Shown piece after piece: positions 34,187-44,698 of a stretch of 64,000 nucleotides of DNA. The notes beneath the pieces are model-generated. The model did not search any database. It was not told the origin of the DNA and was given only the letters and a program-made list of their open reading frames with translations. Source of the stretch: Chloroflexota bacterium (lineage in GTDB: Bacteria; Chloroflexota; Dehalococcoidia; DSTF01; RBG-16-68-14); NCBI GenBank assembly GCA_029262675.1, contig JAJCYW010000008.1, forward strand, positions 1 to 64,000, read 5' to 3'. Made by a program: the position numbers and the translations under genes. The stretch's first letter is position 1. Each line of letters opens with the position of its first letter.

Positions 34187-34537
34187 CTAAAAATCGATCG
34201 TGACGTCCGCTTTGCAGATGAGCTCTAGCGCCTGGCTGCGGCTAACGACTTCGACATCGTCTGCTAGCTCGGATTCGGCGATGTTCCGATCCTGCAAGGC
34301 TTCCTTCTCGGCCTTGAGGTTGACGTCTTGCGCGGCGAGTGTGGTCAGGTACCTGGCGGAGTCGGTCCGGTCGACGTCCTTCAGGCAGAAGTTGACGCCG
34401 TCGCCCAGGTACAGGAGGTCCACCGTGTGCTCATCGATGCCGCTCGTGACGCCGACCGCCGCCCGCAGGCCCTCTGTGTAGAAGATGGAACCATACGGTA
34501 CGCGGTTGAACGTGATCAATACGTGCTTCTGTCCCAT
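34187..34537 (-). CDS. DsrF/TusC-like protein
   Basis: I start at 34537 (MGQKHVLITFNRVPYGS), just after GAGAGCGT; an upstream start would add 12 unlikely residues. The 116-residue protein shows the TusC/DsrF pattern: an early PYGSIFYTEGLRAAVGVTS, DLLYLGDGVNFCL, and a C-terminal VVSRSQALELICKADVTIDF. It forms a complex with the DsrE- and DsrH-like proteins. Confidence 0.78.
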   Translation of the reverse strand: MGQKHVLITFNRVPYGSIFYTEGLRAAVGVTSGIDEHTVDLLYLGDGVNFCLKDVDRTDSARYLTTLAAQDVNLKAEKEALQDRNIAESELADDVEVVSRSQALELICKADVTIDF

Positions 34538-34548
34538 GACGCTCTCTC

Positions 34549-34902
34549 CTATAGCGTGACCAGGCGGTCGCATTCGCCGACGATCTCGGCGAAATCGGGC
34601 AGGCCGCCTACGTTCGCGCCCTCAACGTAGTCTTTGCCGCCCTGAAGCCCGCGGGCGTTCACGCAGATGCCGCAGGCGATAATCTCGGCGCCCTTGGCCA
34701 CCAACTCCTGCACGCGGTCCTTAGGCATGACGTCCAGATCGGGGAACGTCTGATAGCTTACGGGATTGTAGACGCCGTCCAGGTAAAAGAAGTACTTAAC
34801 CTTGTGGCCTTTTGCCAGAGCGGCGTCGCCGATATCGACGGCCGTCTCCCAGTGTTCATACTGGAAAGGGCCCCCCGTCAAGAGGACTCCGATTGTGGCC
34901 AT
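34549..34902 (-). CDS. DsrE/TusD-like sulfurtransferase subunit
   Basis: The 117-residue DsrE-fold protein has IGVLLTGGPFQYEHWETA, HKVKYFFYLDGVYNPV, and Cys77/Cys80 in IIACGICVNARGL. Cys77 lies where the persulfide cysteine of TusD/DsrE is found. It is the first gene of the operon. The 167 bp upstream are AT-richer and contain the inverted repeat at 34962-34978. Confidence 0.82.
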   Translation of the reverse strand: MATIGVLLTGGPFQYEHWETAVDIGDAALAKGHKVKYFFYLDGVYNPVSYQTFPDLDVMPKDRVQELVAKGAEIIACGICVNARGLQGGKDYVEGANVGGLPDFAEIVGECDRLVTL

Positions 34903-34961
34903 GCAGCCAATCTCCTCTCTCTCCCGTGGCCGCGTCCCGCTGGACGGGCACGCAAACCTAT

Positions 34962-34978
34962 GCTCTATATTCTAGAGC
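34962..34978. promoter_or_regulatory. Inverted repeat upstream of the dsr-like operon
   Basis: GCTCTA-TATTC-TAGAGC lies 60 bp before the first gene of the operon, in an AT-rich island. On the - strand, TTGTAT and TAGAAT-like boxes flank or overlap it. It could be an operator in the operon promoter. The repressor is not identified. Confidence 0.4.
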
Positions 34979-35069
34979 GATTTACTCGATTAATACAACA
35001 CAACTGCGGCAACGCCACGAGGGCCATTCGTACCAAAGATTCTGGGCCGTTAGGCCCTGCGACCTCACC

Positions 35070-35543
35070 TCAGTATGCAAGGCAGTGGACGTAGTCCGGC
35101 ACTGTCGGCTCCGCTTCTGGGCGGTCGTATGCCGGATACCAGGGCTTGATGTCGATGATACGGCTACCGTCGATTGCGTCCAGACCCTTCACTCTTAGAG
35201 TCGCTCCGTTCCTTGAAACCAGACGAACCGTGCTCAACCCGACCGGGTTGGGGCGGTCCGGTCAGCGGCTTCCGAGTATGCCGACCACGAGCACGTCGTC
35301 ACGTCCTTGGGGCCGACGTTGCGCAGAATACGCATCGATCTCGCCGAGCCAGTACAAGACGGTGACATGTGAGAAGTCGTCGATGCCCAGCAGCAGCGGT
35401 TCGAGTTCCGGATTCAGAACGAGTTCGCTCTCGACGTCTTTGAAGCCACCGGTCTGTTGCATCCGAACCGAAGATCGCACCCGTCCGATGGGGCGGAGTT
35501 TGATGTTCCCCTCCTCGTCGACCGGGTACATGGGGTGCGACAT
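35070..35543 (-). CDS. TrmO-family protein, candidate selenoprotein (UGA at codon 94)
   Basis: ATG at 35543 follows AGGAGG. The first 93 codons (MSHPMYPVDEEGNIKLRPIG, FSHVTVLYWLGEIDAYSAQ, DVLVVGILGSR) are a TrmO/UPF0066 N-terminal half. UGA at 35264-35262 interrupts it, then the same frame continues without a stop for 63 codons with the conserved PDRPNPVGLSTVRLV, GLDAIDGSRIIDIKPWYPAYD and a TGA stop at 35072-35070. The 157-residue total is normal for the family. UGA replaces the residue before P-x-R-P-N-P, normally Ser or similar. A SECIS-like hairpin follows and tRNA-Sec is in the window. TrmO methylates t6A37 of tRNA using SAM. A nonsense mutation is the alternative. Confidence 0.8.
35226..35264 (-). 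promoter_or_regulatory. SECIS-like hairpin behind the in-frame UGA
   Basis: After the UGA (35264-35262) come 17 nt, then loop GGUC (35244-35241) closed by CAACCC/GGGUUG (35250-35245 with 35240-35235). Below it GACCG (35258-35254) pairs with CGGUU (35230-35226) across an internal loop of 3 and 4 nt. The E. coli fdhF SECIS also shows GGUC in its apical loop at about the same distance from the UGA. Confidence 0.75.
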
Positions 35544-35603
35544 GTCTCCTCCTATCCCGTGCCGCAGCACGACGCACTGTGTTTCGCACTATACACGAAC
35601 GGA
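35481..35603. repeat. 123-bp direct repeat, copy 1 (trmO 5' end and promoter)
   Basis: This segment covers the promoter (TATAGT on the - strand, 35593-35588), ribosome binding site and first 21 codons of the TrmO-like gene. A near-identical copy in the same orientation is at 48220-48342; I count only a handful of differences. Confidence 0.9.
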
Positions 35604-35822
35604 CCTCTGCTGGAATCCTAGTCGTCGCAGAAATCGCTCAGGTGGTCGTCGAAATGGGGAACTGCGACAGGTCGAGCTCGCCGGTCGCGTGAGGCACGGT
35701 AACGCGCGGCAGGAACCGGCTATAGGAGGGCGATCTTCTTGCGCACGTACTCCGGCCTGGCCCATACCGCTAACCGCGCCCTTACCTTCCACTCGCCTAA
35801 GAGCTACTGATACGCTTCGGGC

Positions 35823-36731
35823 ATGGAGCAGGTCATCACGGTCGAGCACCTGCGCAAGACCTACAGATCCGTGGTTGCCGTGGACGACGTGTCGTTTGAG
35901 GTCCAGCGCAACGAGATCTTCGGCCTGCTCGGGCCGAACGGGGCCGGCAAGACGACGACGGTCGAGTGCCTGCAAGCTCTGCGCGGGCCCGATTCGGGAC
36001 GCATCCGCGTGCTGGGCCTGGATCCGATGACCGAAGCGCAGGAAATGCGCGCGCGGATCGGATCGCAGCTTCAGGAGTCGGCACTGCCGGACCGCATGAA
36101 GGTCTGGGAGGCGCTCGATCTGTTCGCCTCGCTGACGCCGGGCGCCACCGACTGGGAATCCCTGATGGAAGAATGGGGCATTGCAGACAAGCGCAACGCC
36201 GTCTTCTCCAGCCTCTCCGGTGGGCAGCGGCAGCGGCTCTTGATCGCGCTTGCGTTGGTGGGCGAGCCTGAGGTTGTGTTCCTGGACGAGATGACGGCCG
36301 GTCTCGATCCCGCGGCACGGCGGGCGGCTTGGGACCTGATCCGCGCCATCCGAGACCACGGGACCACGGTCCTGTTGGTCACCCACTTCATGGACGAAGC
36401 GGAGCACCTCTGCGACCGGCTCGCGGTGGTCGACCGCGGTCGCATCGTCGCACTTGATTCGCCACAAGGGCTGATCGAGGAGCACGCCGGGACGATTCGC
36501 CTCACCTTCAGCAGTGACGACCGCGACCTGTCCTGGATCGAGGCGGTCCCACACGTAAGCTCGCTACACCGCCGGGGGCCCAAGGTCGAGGTAGAAGGGA
36601 TCGGGCCGGTGTTAGTCCACGTCGCGGCCGCACTGGCGAACCATGACATCATTCCTAACGACCTGCGCGTCGAACAACCAACGCTCGAGGACGCGTTCCT
36701 GGCGATCACCGGTCGCAGAGCGGAGGAGTAG
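35823..36731 (+). CDS. ABC-2 type transporter ATPase
   Basis: The 302-residue protein has Walker A GPNGAGKTTT, Q-loop IGSQLQESALPDRM, signature LSGGQRQRLLIAL, Walker B VVFLDEMTAGLDP, and the H-loop TVLLVTHFMDEAEHLCDR. A C-terminal domain (about 220-302) follows as in drug or lipid exporters of the CcmA/DrrA class. The permease gene starts 3 bp downstream. Substrate unknown. Confidence 0.9.
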   Translation: MEQVITVEHLRKTYRSVVAVDDVSFEVQRNEIFGLLGPNGAGKTTTVECLQALRGPDSGRIRVLGLDPMTEAQEMRARIGSQLQESALPDRMKVWEALDLFASLTPGATDWESLMEEWGIADKRNAVFSSLSGGQRQRLLIALALVGEPEVVFLDEMTAGLDPAARRAAWDLIRAIRDHGTTVLLVTHFMDEAEHLCDRLAVVDRGRIVALDSPQGLIEEHAGTIRLTFSSDDRDLSWIEAVPHVSSLHRRGPKVEVEGIGPVLVHVAAALANHDIIPNDLRVEQPTLEDAFLAITGRRAEE

Positions 36732-36734
36732 GCC

Positions 36735-37487
36735 ATGCGCACGCTTGCGAAGCTGAGTTGGGTGGAATTGAAGCTGTTCGCGCGCGACCCGATGACGGTG
36801 ATCTTCTCGCTCGCGTTTCCCGTCATCACGTTCTTTGTGCTGTCCGGCGTCTTCGGCAACGAGCCCGAGACGGACAACGGTGATATCGTTTGGCGCGGGG
36901 TCGGCCCGACCGACTACTACGTGCCGGCGTACATCGGTCTGGTAATGGCTTCGATAGGACTGATCGCGGTGCCACTCCACCTCGCTGCGTACCGCGAGCA
37001 GGGTGTGCTACGCCGGCTGCGCGCCTCCTCAATCTCTTTGTGGGCGGTGCTCGGCTCGCAGGTGGTGTTCGCCGTGGTCATGGCGACTATCGGCGGGATC
37101 CTGATCACGATCCTAGGAACGCTCGCCTACGGCACGCAGCTCCCAGATGCGCCGGGGCAACTTGTCGTCGCGTTCGCGTTGAGCGCCTCATGCTTCGCCG
37201 CGATCGGCATACTACTCGGCTCAGTACTGCCAACGACACGCGCGGCTCAAGGCGGCGGCCTGATTCTCTTCTTCGTGATGTACCTGATCTCCGGCACCGG
37301 ACCGCCGCGCGAGGTGATGACGGGCGCGATGCAGTTTCTGGGCGACCTGACGCCGCTGCGATACGTGATCTTCATCCTCCAAGACCCTTGGCTCGGCTTC
37401 GGCTGGGACTGGACGACCTACCTCATCGTGGCTGTAACCACTGTTGTGTCCGCGGTGCTTTCGCTGCGCCTGTTCCAATGGGAGTAG
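36735..37487 (+). CDS. ABC-2 type transporter permease
   Basis: The 250-residue membrane protein has about six helices: ARDPMTVIFSLAFPVITFFVLSG at the N-terminus, the ABC-2 loop YREQGVLRRLRASSIS, and GGLILFFVMYLISGTGPPREVM before the last segments. It is the partner of the ATPase upstream; together they make a homodimeric-type exporter. Confidence 0.87.
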   Translation: MRTLAKLSWVELKLFARDPMTVIFSLAFPVITFFVLSGVFGNEPETDNGDIVWRGVGPTDYYVPAYIGLVMASIGLIAVPLHLAAYREQGVLRRLRASSISLWAVLGSQVVFAVVMATIGGILITILGTLAYGTQLPDAPGQLVVAFALSASCFAAIGILLGSVLPTTRAAQGGGLILFFVMYLISGTGPPREVMTGAMQFLGDLTPLRYVIFILQDPWLGFGWDWTTYLIVAVTTVVSAVLSLRLFQWE

Positions 37488-37572
37488 CAGATCGCCATCT
37501 GGCATGAGCCGGAGCATTCGCGCCGCTCAGCGCTCGCCAATGGCGTTGGGTCACCGTGCCGCTGCGGGTCGG

Positions 37573-37947
37573 CTAGGCTTCCTTGGGCAGCCCACCGGTG
37601 AGGCTGAGCAGCCAGCGCATGCAGCGATGGCCGATGTCCGCGCCTGGGAGGAACATCATCGGGCAGGCACCGGCGATGACCGTGATACCGTTCTGGCGGG
37701 CAAGGTCGGCGGCTCCGTCGGAGACGCTGCCGCTGCCAAACGAGCGATTGAGCCAGACGTGCTGGATGCTCTGCTCAGCGCAATCGCGGACGACGCCGGC
37801 GGACTCGGGTGCCGCGGTCCCGACCACGACGGCGTCGACGCCGCCGGGGATCGACTTGAGGTCGTGGAAGCAGCGGTCGCCTTCGGCTTCTTCCGCACTG
37901 GGGGAGTTGGGGACTGTTTGGCCGCCGCTGGCCTGCCTCCGAATCAA
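37573..37947 (-). pseudogene. CoA-binding-domain protein, 5'-truncated
   Basis: The readable part matches the C-terminal two-thirds of a CoA_binding_2 protein: NPSAEE-like region (here NSPSAEEAEGDRCFHDLKSI), GGVDAVVVGTAAPESAGVVRDCAEQSIQHVWL, GITVIAGACPMMFLPGADIGHRCMRWLLSLTGGLPK. The expected N-terminal Rossmann start (IAVVG..., about 45 residues) is missing; the only start is TTG and a TAG lies three codons upstream. A short functional form cannot be excluded. Confidence 0.6.
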
Positions 37948-38138
37948 GGGCTATGCAGGGCCGAGGCTTGATTTCAGACGATGACCGGACGGGATTCGGC
38001 TTTTGTTGCGTCGCGTTCCGGAGATGTGATACGTTCAGGCCGTGGCTTACTCCGCCACGTTCCCTTTGACATGCGGGTGTTTCAGTGGGGCGAGTCTGGC
38101 AAGAGCATCGGATTCGGGCAGTTCAGTGGAGGGGCGAT

Positions 38139-38408
38139 ATGAAGACATGGATTGCGTGCTTGATGATTCTCGGGGCAGTGATCCTGCTGGTTCGCTATCT
38201 GTTGGAGACTGAAGAGGGTGCTCTGGAGACTGCCGCTCAGCGGACGGCCAAGCTTGTGCGCGAAAAGGGGTCCGGAGCCACCAAGCAGGCGGCCCGCGGC
38301 ATCGAAACACTAGCTAAAGCCACGCACCGAGGCCAGTCAATCGACGACGCCGACATGGCGGCGGCAAGCTCCACGTCGGCTGATGACGCCCCGGCCAGCC
38401 CAGGGTAG
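38139..38408 (+). CDS. Small single-pass membrane protein
   Basis: The 89-residue protein starts at 38139 behind GGAGGGGCGAT. It has one N-terminal membrane helix (MKTWIACLMILGAVILLVRYLL), a charged helical stretch to about 65 and a disordered Ser/Ala tail. I do not recognise the family. It may form an operon with the methyltransferase 91 bp downstream. Confidence 0.6.
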   Translation: MKTWIACLMILGAVILLVRYLLETEEGALETAAQRTAKLVREKGSGATKQAARGIETLAKATHRGQSIDDADMAAASSTSADDAPASPG

Positions 38409-38499
38409 GAGGCAACCGGTCCGCTGCGAGATTCGGGGTAGGTAGACCGCCATCACGCTACGGGCTTGAACACGCAGACGTAACCGGAAGGCATGATTT

Positions 38500-39285
38500 G
38501 TGCAGGAAACAACTGTAAGGCCGTCGTTGGAACACGCGCGAGCATCGTTGAGAGTCGCCATTCCCGAGCCTGAATCCGACCTCAGCCAGGACGAGGAATC
38601 GATTCTGGTTGAAGTCGACGACGAGTGGAAGGAGGTACGCCTCCACGACTACGCCGAACTCTACGCCACACCCGGGCTCTATGAGCGTGTAGTGTACGAC
38701 GCGCTGCGGTGCCAGTCGCCGACCGTTGTTGCGGAGTTGCTGGACGCAGAATTGGCGCGGGCGGATGATGCTGCCGAAGACCTCCGAGTGCTGGACTTGG
38801 GCGCCGGAAACGGCTGCGCGGCGGAGGCCTTGTCGGAGATCGGGGTCAACGAGTTCGTCGGCGTCGACATTTGCCGCGAAGCTGCGTTCGCTGCCGGGCG
38901 AGACCGGGCTGGGCTGTATTCCCACTATGTAGTCGGGGACGTGACCGACCTCCAGGACAGCGACGCCGACAAGCTCCGGGCCCGCGACTTCAACTGCATG
39001 GTCTGCGTGGCAGCGCTTGGGTTCAGTGATATCCCACCGGCGGTTTTTCTCGAAGCGTATGACTATGTTCAGGATGGCGGTTGGGTGGCGTTCACGATCA
39101 AATCAGATTTCCTGGTAGCGGGTGACGGCAGTGGTTTCTCGGGCTTGGTGCGAACGATGATTGGAACTGGAGCATTGGAGCTAAAGGTGGAGAAGAAGTT
39201 TACGCACCGCATCTCGACAGACGGCTCGGCGCTGCCCTACGTCGCGCTTGTTGGCCGGAAACGGTCGTCGCATTCCCTAGACTAG
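38500..39285 (+). CDS. SAM-dependent methyltransferase-like protein
   Basis: GTG start. The 261-residue protein has a class I methyltransferase core: VLDLGAGNGCAAEALSEIGV (motif I, about 96-115), VGVDICREAAFAA, YVVGDVTDL, CMVCVAALGFSDIPPAVF and GGWVAFTIKSDFL. The N-terminal 90 residues include VRLHDYAELYATPGLYERVVYD, seen in methyltransferases of the Williams-Beuren-like group. Substrate unknown. Confidence 0.75.
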   Translation: MQETTVRPSLEHARASLRVAIPEPESDLSQDEESILVEVDDEWKEVRLHDYAELYATPGLYERVVYDALRCQSPTVVAELLDAELARADDAAEDLRVLDLGAGNGCAAEALSEIGVNEFVGVDICREAAFAAGRDRAGLYSHYVVGDVTDLQDSDADKLRARDFNCMVCVAALGFSDIPPAVFLEAYDYVQDGGWVAFTIKSDFLVAGDGSGFSGLVRTMIGTGALELKVEKKFTHRISTDGSALPYVALVGRKRSSHSLD

Positions 39286-39734
39286 GTCTGCCGGCGCGAA
39301 AGCGCGGTACCCAATCTCCTAGCGCGCCATTGGCCGCTTCGGCGACCGGCACAGGCGATGGCGGACTGAACATTCCTTGACAAACTAGCAATGTGCGGCA
39401 AATCAGGCATCACCCAATGCTTCCCAAGCAGAGGGTCGCGAGTTCGAACCTCATCTCCCGCTCCAGATTCAAATCGCCGACCACATCAGGTGCTTGACTG
39501 CGGAGGCTTAGGGCCGAACCCGGATAAGTGGCCGGGATCTCTAGGGCCGCTTCGCTTCCCAAGTATCTCGCGCTAAGCGCTGTGCTTCACGAGTGAGAAC
39601 CGAACCAAGACTGGCCCAGTTAGATGCTGTGAGCTGGCCAGCGCGGCTGCGGTTGTGGTTGTGGCCTTGCCTCGCATTCGGCCTATAATGCTACCGCATG
39701 CCTTGGACGTACTTTGTTAGGGAGATAATGGACT
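39286..39734. other. Gap with first tRNA-Gly 3' fragment and inverted 14-bp repeat
   Basis: Apart from the tRNA-Gly fragment (39418-39465) and GGAGGCTTAGGGCC (39503-39516), I see no gene in these 449 bp. A TATAAT box at about 39686-39691 with a weak -35 could serve the cupredoxin gene. Confidence 0.5.
39418..39465 (+). repeat. tRNA-Gly(CCC) 3'-half fragment, copy 1
   Basis: It begins TGCTTCCCAAGCAG in the anticodon arm, continues AGGGTCGCGAGTTCGAACC and ends CTCCCGCTCCA including CCA. The 5' half is absent. About 40 bp downstream is GGAGGCTTAGGGCC, which also lies downstream of the intact tRNA-Gly, so this copy includes original flanking DNA. Confidence 0.85.
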
Positions 39735-40172
39735 ATGTGGAATAGGAACCGATCTGTTCTGATCGCCGGTGTAATCGCCCTCGTGGCGCTGTTAGCCCTC
39801 GCTTCAGCCTGCGGCGGCGATAGTGACGATGACGAGGCGCCGAGCGCGACCGAAACGCCGGAGAGCGGCGTTAATATCGGGGTCGGCACGGTGAAGACGC
39901 GCAACCTCTTCTCTAGGACGGAGCTGGTCGCGCCGGCCAACGAAGCCTTCACCATCACCTACGACAACAGCGAAGTAGGCTTTGAGCACAACATCGCCGT
40001 GTACACGAGCGAGCAAGCTTACGAAGATGAGGAAGAGGCCATCGCCGCTACTGCCGAAAAGAGAGGCCCCGTCGTTCAGACATTGGACGTGCCGGCTCTA
40101 GCGCCAGGTGAGTATCTCTATATCTGCACCGTTCACTCACAGACGATGCTCGGAACGTTGCGTGTGGAGTAG
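39735..40172 (+). CDS. Cupredoxin-like lipoprotein
   Basis: The 145-residue protein has a signal peptide with lipobox LASACG (Cys26), an acidic linker and a plastocyanin-type domain (about 45-145). The copper ligands are visible: His in GFEHNIAVY and Cys, His, Met in YICTVHSQTML. It is probably a membrane-anchored periplasmic electron carrier or copper-binding subunit. The start follows GGGAGATAATGGACT. Confidence 0.85.
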   Translation: MWNRNRSVLIAGVIALVALLALASACGGDSDDDEAPSATETPESGVNIGVGTVKTRNLFSRTELVAPANEAFTITYDNSEVGFEHNIAVYTSEQAYEDEEEAIAATAEKRGPVVQTLDVPALAPGEYLYICTVHSQTMLGTLRVE

Positions 40173-40374
40173 TGCTTAGGAACGCTAACTGTATCAGGAG
40201 GGAAACAGAAGAGTTGTTACGTGTACTCAAATGACGGAGTGACCGGCCCATCTGTAGCCATCTCCACCAGCTGCGGCGTCGCGATGTGCCTGCAACACTT
40301 GGAAGAGGCCGGGACGTACGACGTTGGTGGAATGAAGTACGGATGTCCCCACGGCCCGGCGAAAGTAAAGGCTA

Positions 40375-40708
40375 AGCAACCCGACCTAGTCGATGCCACC
40401 CAGGTACTCGAACGCCTTGGTGACGAGCGTCGCACAGAATGCCTTCGAGGCTCATCACAAGCTCTCAAGGGATGCCATCGCCGCCCATGGGGGGGCAGGA
40501 AGTCAAGCGACAGGGCGACGGCGTCGTGGTTTCATTCGGCTCGTGCGCCGCTGCAATGCGCTGCGCGATTTCTATGCAGCAGGCCATTGCGCGAAACGGG
40601 CATGGGTCTACCGAAGGGCCCTGGCTCCGTCTTGGAGTTGGGCTGAACTATGGTGAGGCCGTCGTCGGTTGTGTCGGCTCGGACGAAGGTTGTCACGACG
40701 ACGCGTAG
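40375..40708 (+). pseudogene. Class III adenylate/guanylate cyclase domain, two frameshifts
   Basis: Three consecutive frames give one cyclase domain: VDATQVLERLGDER, then FEAHHKLSRDAIAAHGG, then GQEVKRQGDGVVVSFGSCAAAMRCAISMQQAIARNG...LRLGVGLNYGEAV. The first shift is near GAGCGTCGCACAG and the second in a run of seven G (about 40489-40495); each is explained by one extra base. The start (TDxxxS metal strand) and the end of the domain are missing. Sequencing error could explain the G-run shift but not the truncated ends. Confidence 0.75.
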
Positions 40709-40755
40709 CAGCTAGGCTTGATCCCCAATTGCTTCGCGCCGCATTGAGCAAATAG

Positions 40756-42909
<2,154 letters not shown>

Positions 42910-43156
42910 TCTCAGCGAGATGTTCGTAACGGTCGTCTCCCGTTGCGTCCGCCTAGCCAAGGTAGTTGCATGACATGCCCCCACAAGCACAAGTAGGAGC
43001 TGTCCAGAGAGCCGCCAGCCGAGAGGTATCGCCACCGTCCCAATGGTGCGATAGTCTACTAGACGAGCAGAGGGCCTAGCCCTTCGCAGGCAGAGGGCCA
43101 AGACGGGTGCATTCGGGCCTCTGGAGCTTCAAACAGATTCGAAACGCACGACAGAA

Positions 43157-43295
43157 GCTTCCCAAGCAGGGGGTCGCGAGTTCGAACTTCGTCTCCCGGT
43201 CCAGCCCCAACTTCTGATGGTAGGGGCCGCCATTTTGGCGGCCTCACTGCTCTGCTCAGATCGTGACGAATTGCTTTCTGAGCACGGCGCCTACG
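43157..43295 (+). repeat. tRNA-Gly 3'-half fragment with hairpin flank, copy 2
   Basis: GCTTCCCAAGCAGGGGGTCGC to CCA (43203) is the tRNA part. The flank CCCCAACTTCTGATGGTAGG, the hairpin GGCCGCCATTTTGGCGGCC and a stretch ending CTGAGCACGGC are shared with copy 3. It lies in the 683-bp gap 42910-43592 between katG and the propeller gene, where I see no gene. Confidence 0.85.
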
Positions 43296-43592
43296 GACAA
43301 AGCCCTGCACGTAGCAGCACTGCTCTGCCCATAACGATTGCGGCTCAGGGCCATCAATCTACCGAGGGAAGAGGCGACCTTACTTGACCCTGCATTCGTT
43401 GAGACACAAGATGGGCCATCTAGCCACTAGAGACAGTCCGGCTGGCACGTTGTTCCCATCCCCACCCGTGGGACGATAATCCCCACAGGCGAGCGCAGCC
43501 TCGGTCATCACGCACAGGCGCCCAAGGGGGGATGCACGGTGCAGTCGCGGCCCGCCTCTGACGCACGAGGGTTGTCTTCTTACGGACATCGC

Positions 43593-44681
43593 ATGAGACC
43601 TGTTCGTATCATCGCTGCACTCCTCGCCCTCCTCCTATTCTCCACCGCCTTCCTCAACAGCGATCCGGTACCCACCCCCAACGAGACGGCGATGGCCGCG
43701 ATCGACTTGCCGGACGGCTTCGCTGCCTTCGCTGTGGCGGATGGTCTGGAACTTCCCACCTCACTTGCTGTCGGCCCTGGCGGCACGCTCTACGTCTCGC
43801 AGTTCGCTGGCTCCGTCTTCCGCCTGGTGGACGCGGACGGCGACGGCGTCTTCGAGGATAAGGTCGAGTACGCCACCGACCTTACCCTGATCAACGGCAT
43901 CGCGTTCGCGCCGGACGGGGCGCTCTACGTCTCCACTGCTGGCAGTGTCACCATCATTCGCGACACGGACGGCGACGGCGCGAGCGATGACCGCGAGGAG
44001 ATCATCTCGGGCCTGCCCGCCGGCGTGCACTGGAATAACGGCCTCGCCTTCGGGCCGGACGGCCTGCTCTACATCACCAACGGTTCCACCTGTAACGAGT
44101 GCATCGAGGTGGATCCACGGTCGGCCACGATCCTTCGCGCGAAGCCCGATGGCAGCGACCTCCAGGTCTTCGCGACGGGCCTGCGCAACCCCTACGACCT
44201 CACTTTCGATTCAGAGGGTCGGCTCTGGGCGACCGACAACGGATCCGACCCGCCTTGCAACACGATCGATGAACTGAACATCGTCCTTGAAGGGCGCGAC
44301 TACGGCTGGCCATACGAGCCCGATTGCGATTCGTTTGACGCCGACGGCACTCCGCCCATCGCCAGCCTCCACTTCAACACTGGCTCCACGGGAATCGACA
44401 ACTACGACGGAGCACACTTCCCGCCCGAGTACACCGGTAGCCTCTTCATGACGCTGTGGGGCAGTAACGCCCTTGCGCCCGTACCCGCCGGAAAGGTGCT
44501 TGTGCGCGCTATCATCAGCGAGACCGCGGAGGGACCGCAGGTGACGATTGAAGAGTTCGGAACGGGGTTCGCCAACCCAATAGACGTGGTGGTAGATAGT
44601 GACGGCACGCTGCTCGTGCTGGACTTCGGCTCGGGCAAGCTCTACCGCATCGGCTTCTCCCCCAGCAGTAGTGTGCCCTAG
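43593..44681 (+). CDS. Sorbosone-dehydrogenase/SMP-30-like secreted beta-propeller
   Basis: I start at 43593 (MRPVRIIAALLALLLFSTAF), a signal peptide. The 362-residue protein has repeated propeller motifs (TSLAVGPGGTLYVSQFAG, NGIAFAPDGALYVSTAG, NGLAFGPDGLLYITNG, LTFDSEGRLWATDNGSD). It has GRDYGWPYEPDC and FANPIDVVVDSDGTLLVLDFGSGKLYRI, typical of the glucose/sorbosone dehydrogenase family. PQQ dependence is possible but not shown. The stop is 17 bp before the next tRNA-Gly fragment. Confidence 0.82.
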   Translation: MRPVRIIAALLALLLFSTAFLNSDPVPTPNETAMAAIDLPDGFAAFAVADGLELPTSLAVGPGGTLYVSQFAGSVFRLVDADGDGVFEDKVEYATDLTLINGIAFAPDGALYVSTAGSVTIIRDTDGDGASDDREEIISGLPAGVHWNNGLAFGPDGLLYITNGSTCNECIEVDPRSATILRAKPDGSDLQVFATGLRNPYDLTFDSEGRLWATDNGSDPPCNTIDELNIVLEGRDYGWPYEPDCDSFDADGTPPIASLHFNTGSTGIDNYDGAHFPPEYTGSLFMTLWGSNALAPVPAGKVLVRAIISETAEGPQVTIEEFGTGFANPIDVVVDSDGTLLVLDFGSGKLYRIGFSPSSSVP

Positions 44682-44698
44682 ACCGTCCTGCGACCAAA

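Noticed and set aside
40375..40708. Programmed frameshifting in a functional cyclase
   Set aside because: Two shifts are needed and both ends of the domain are missing.
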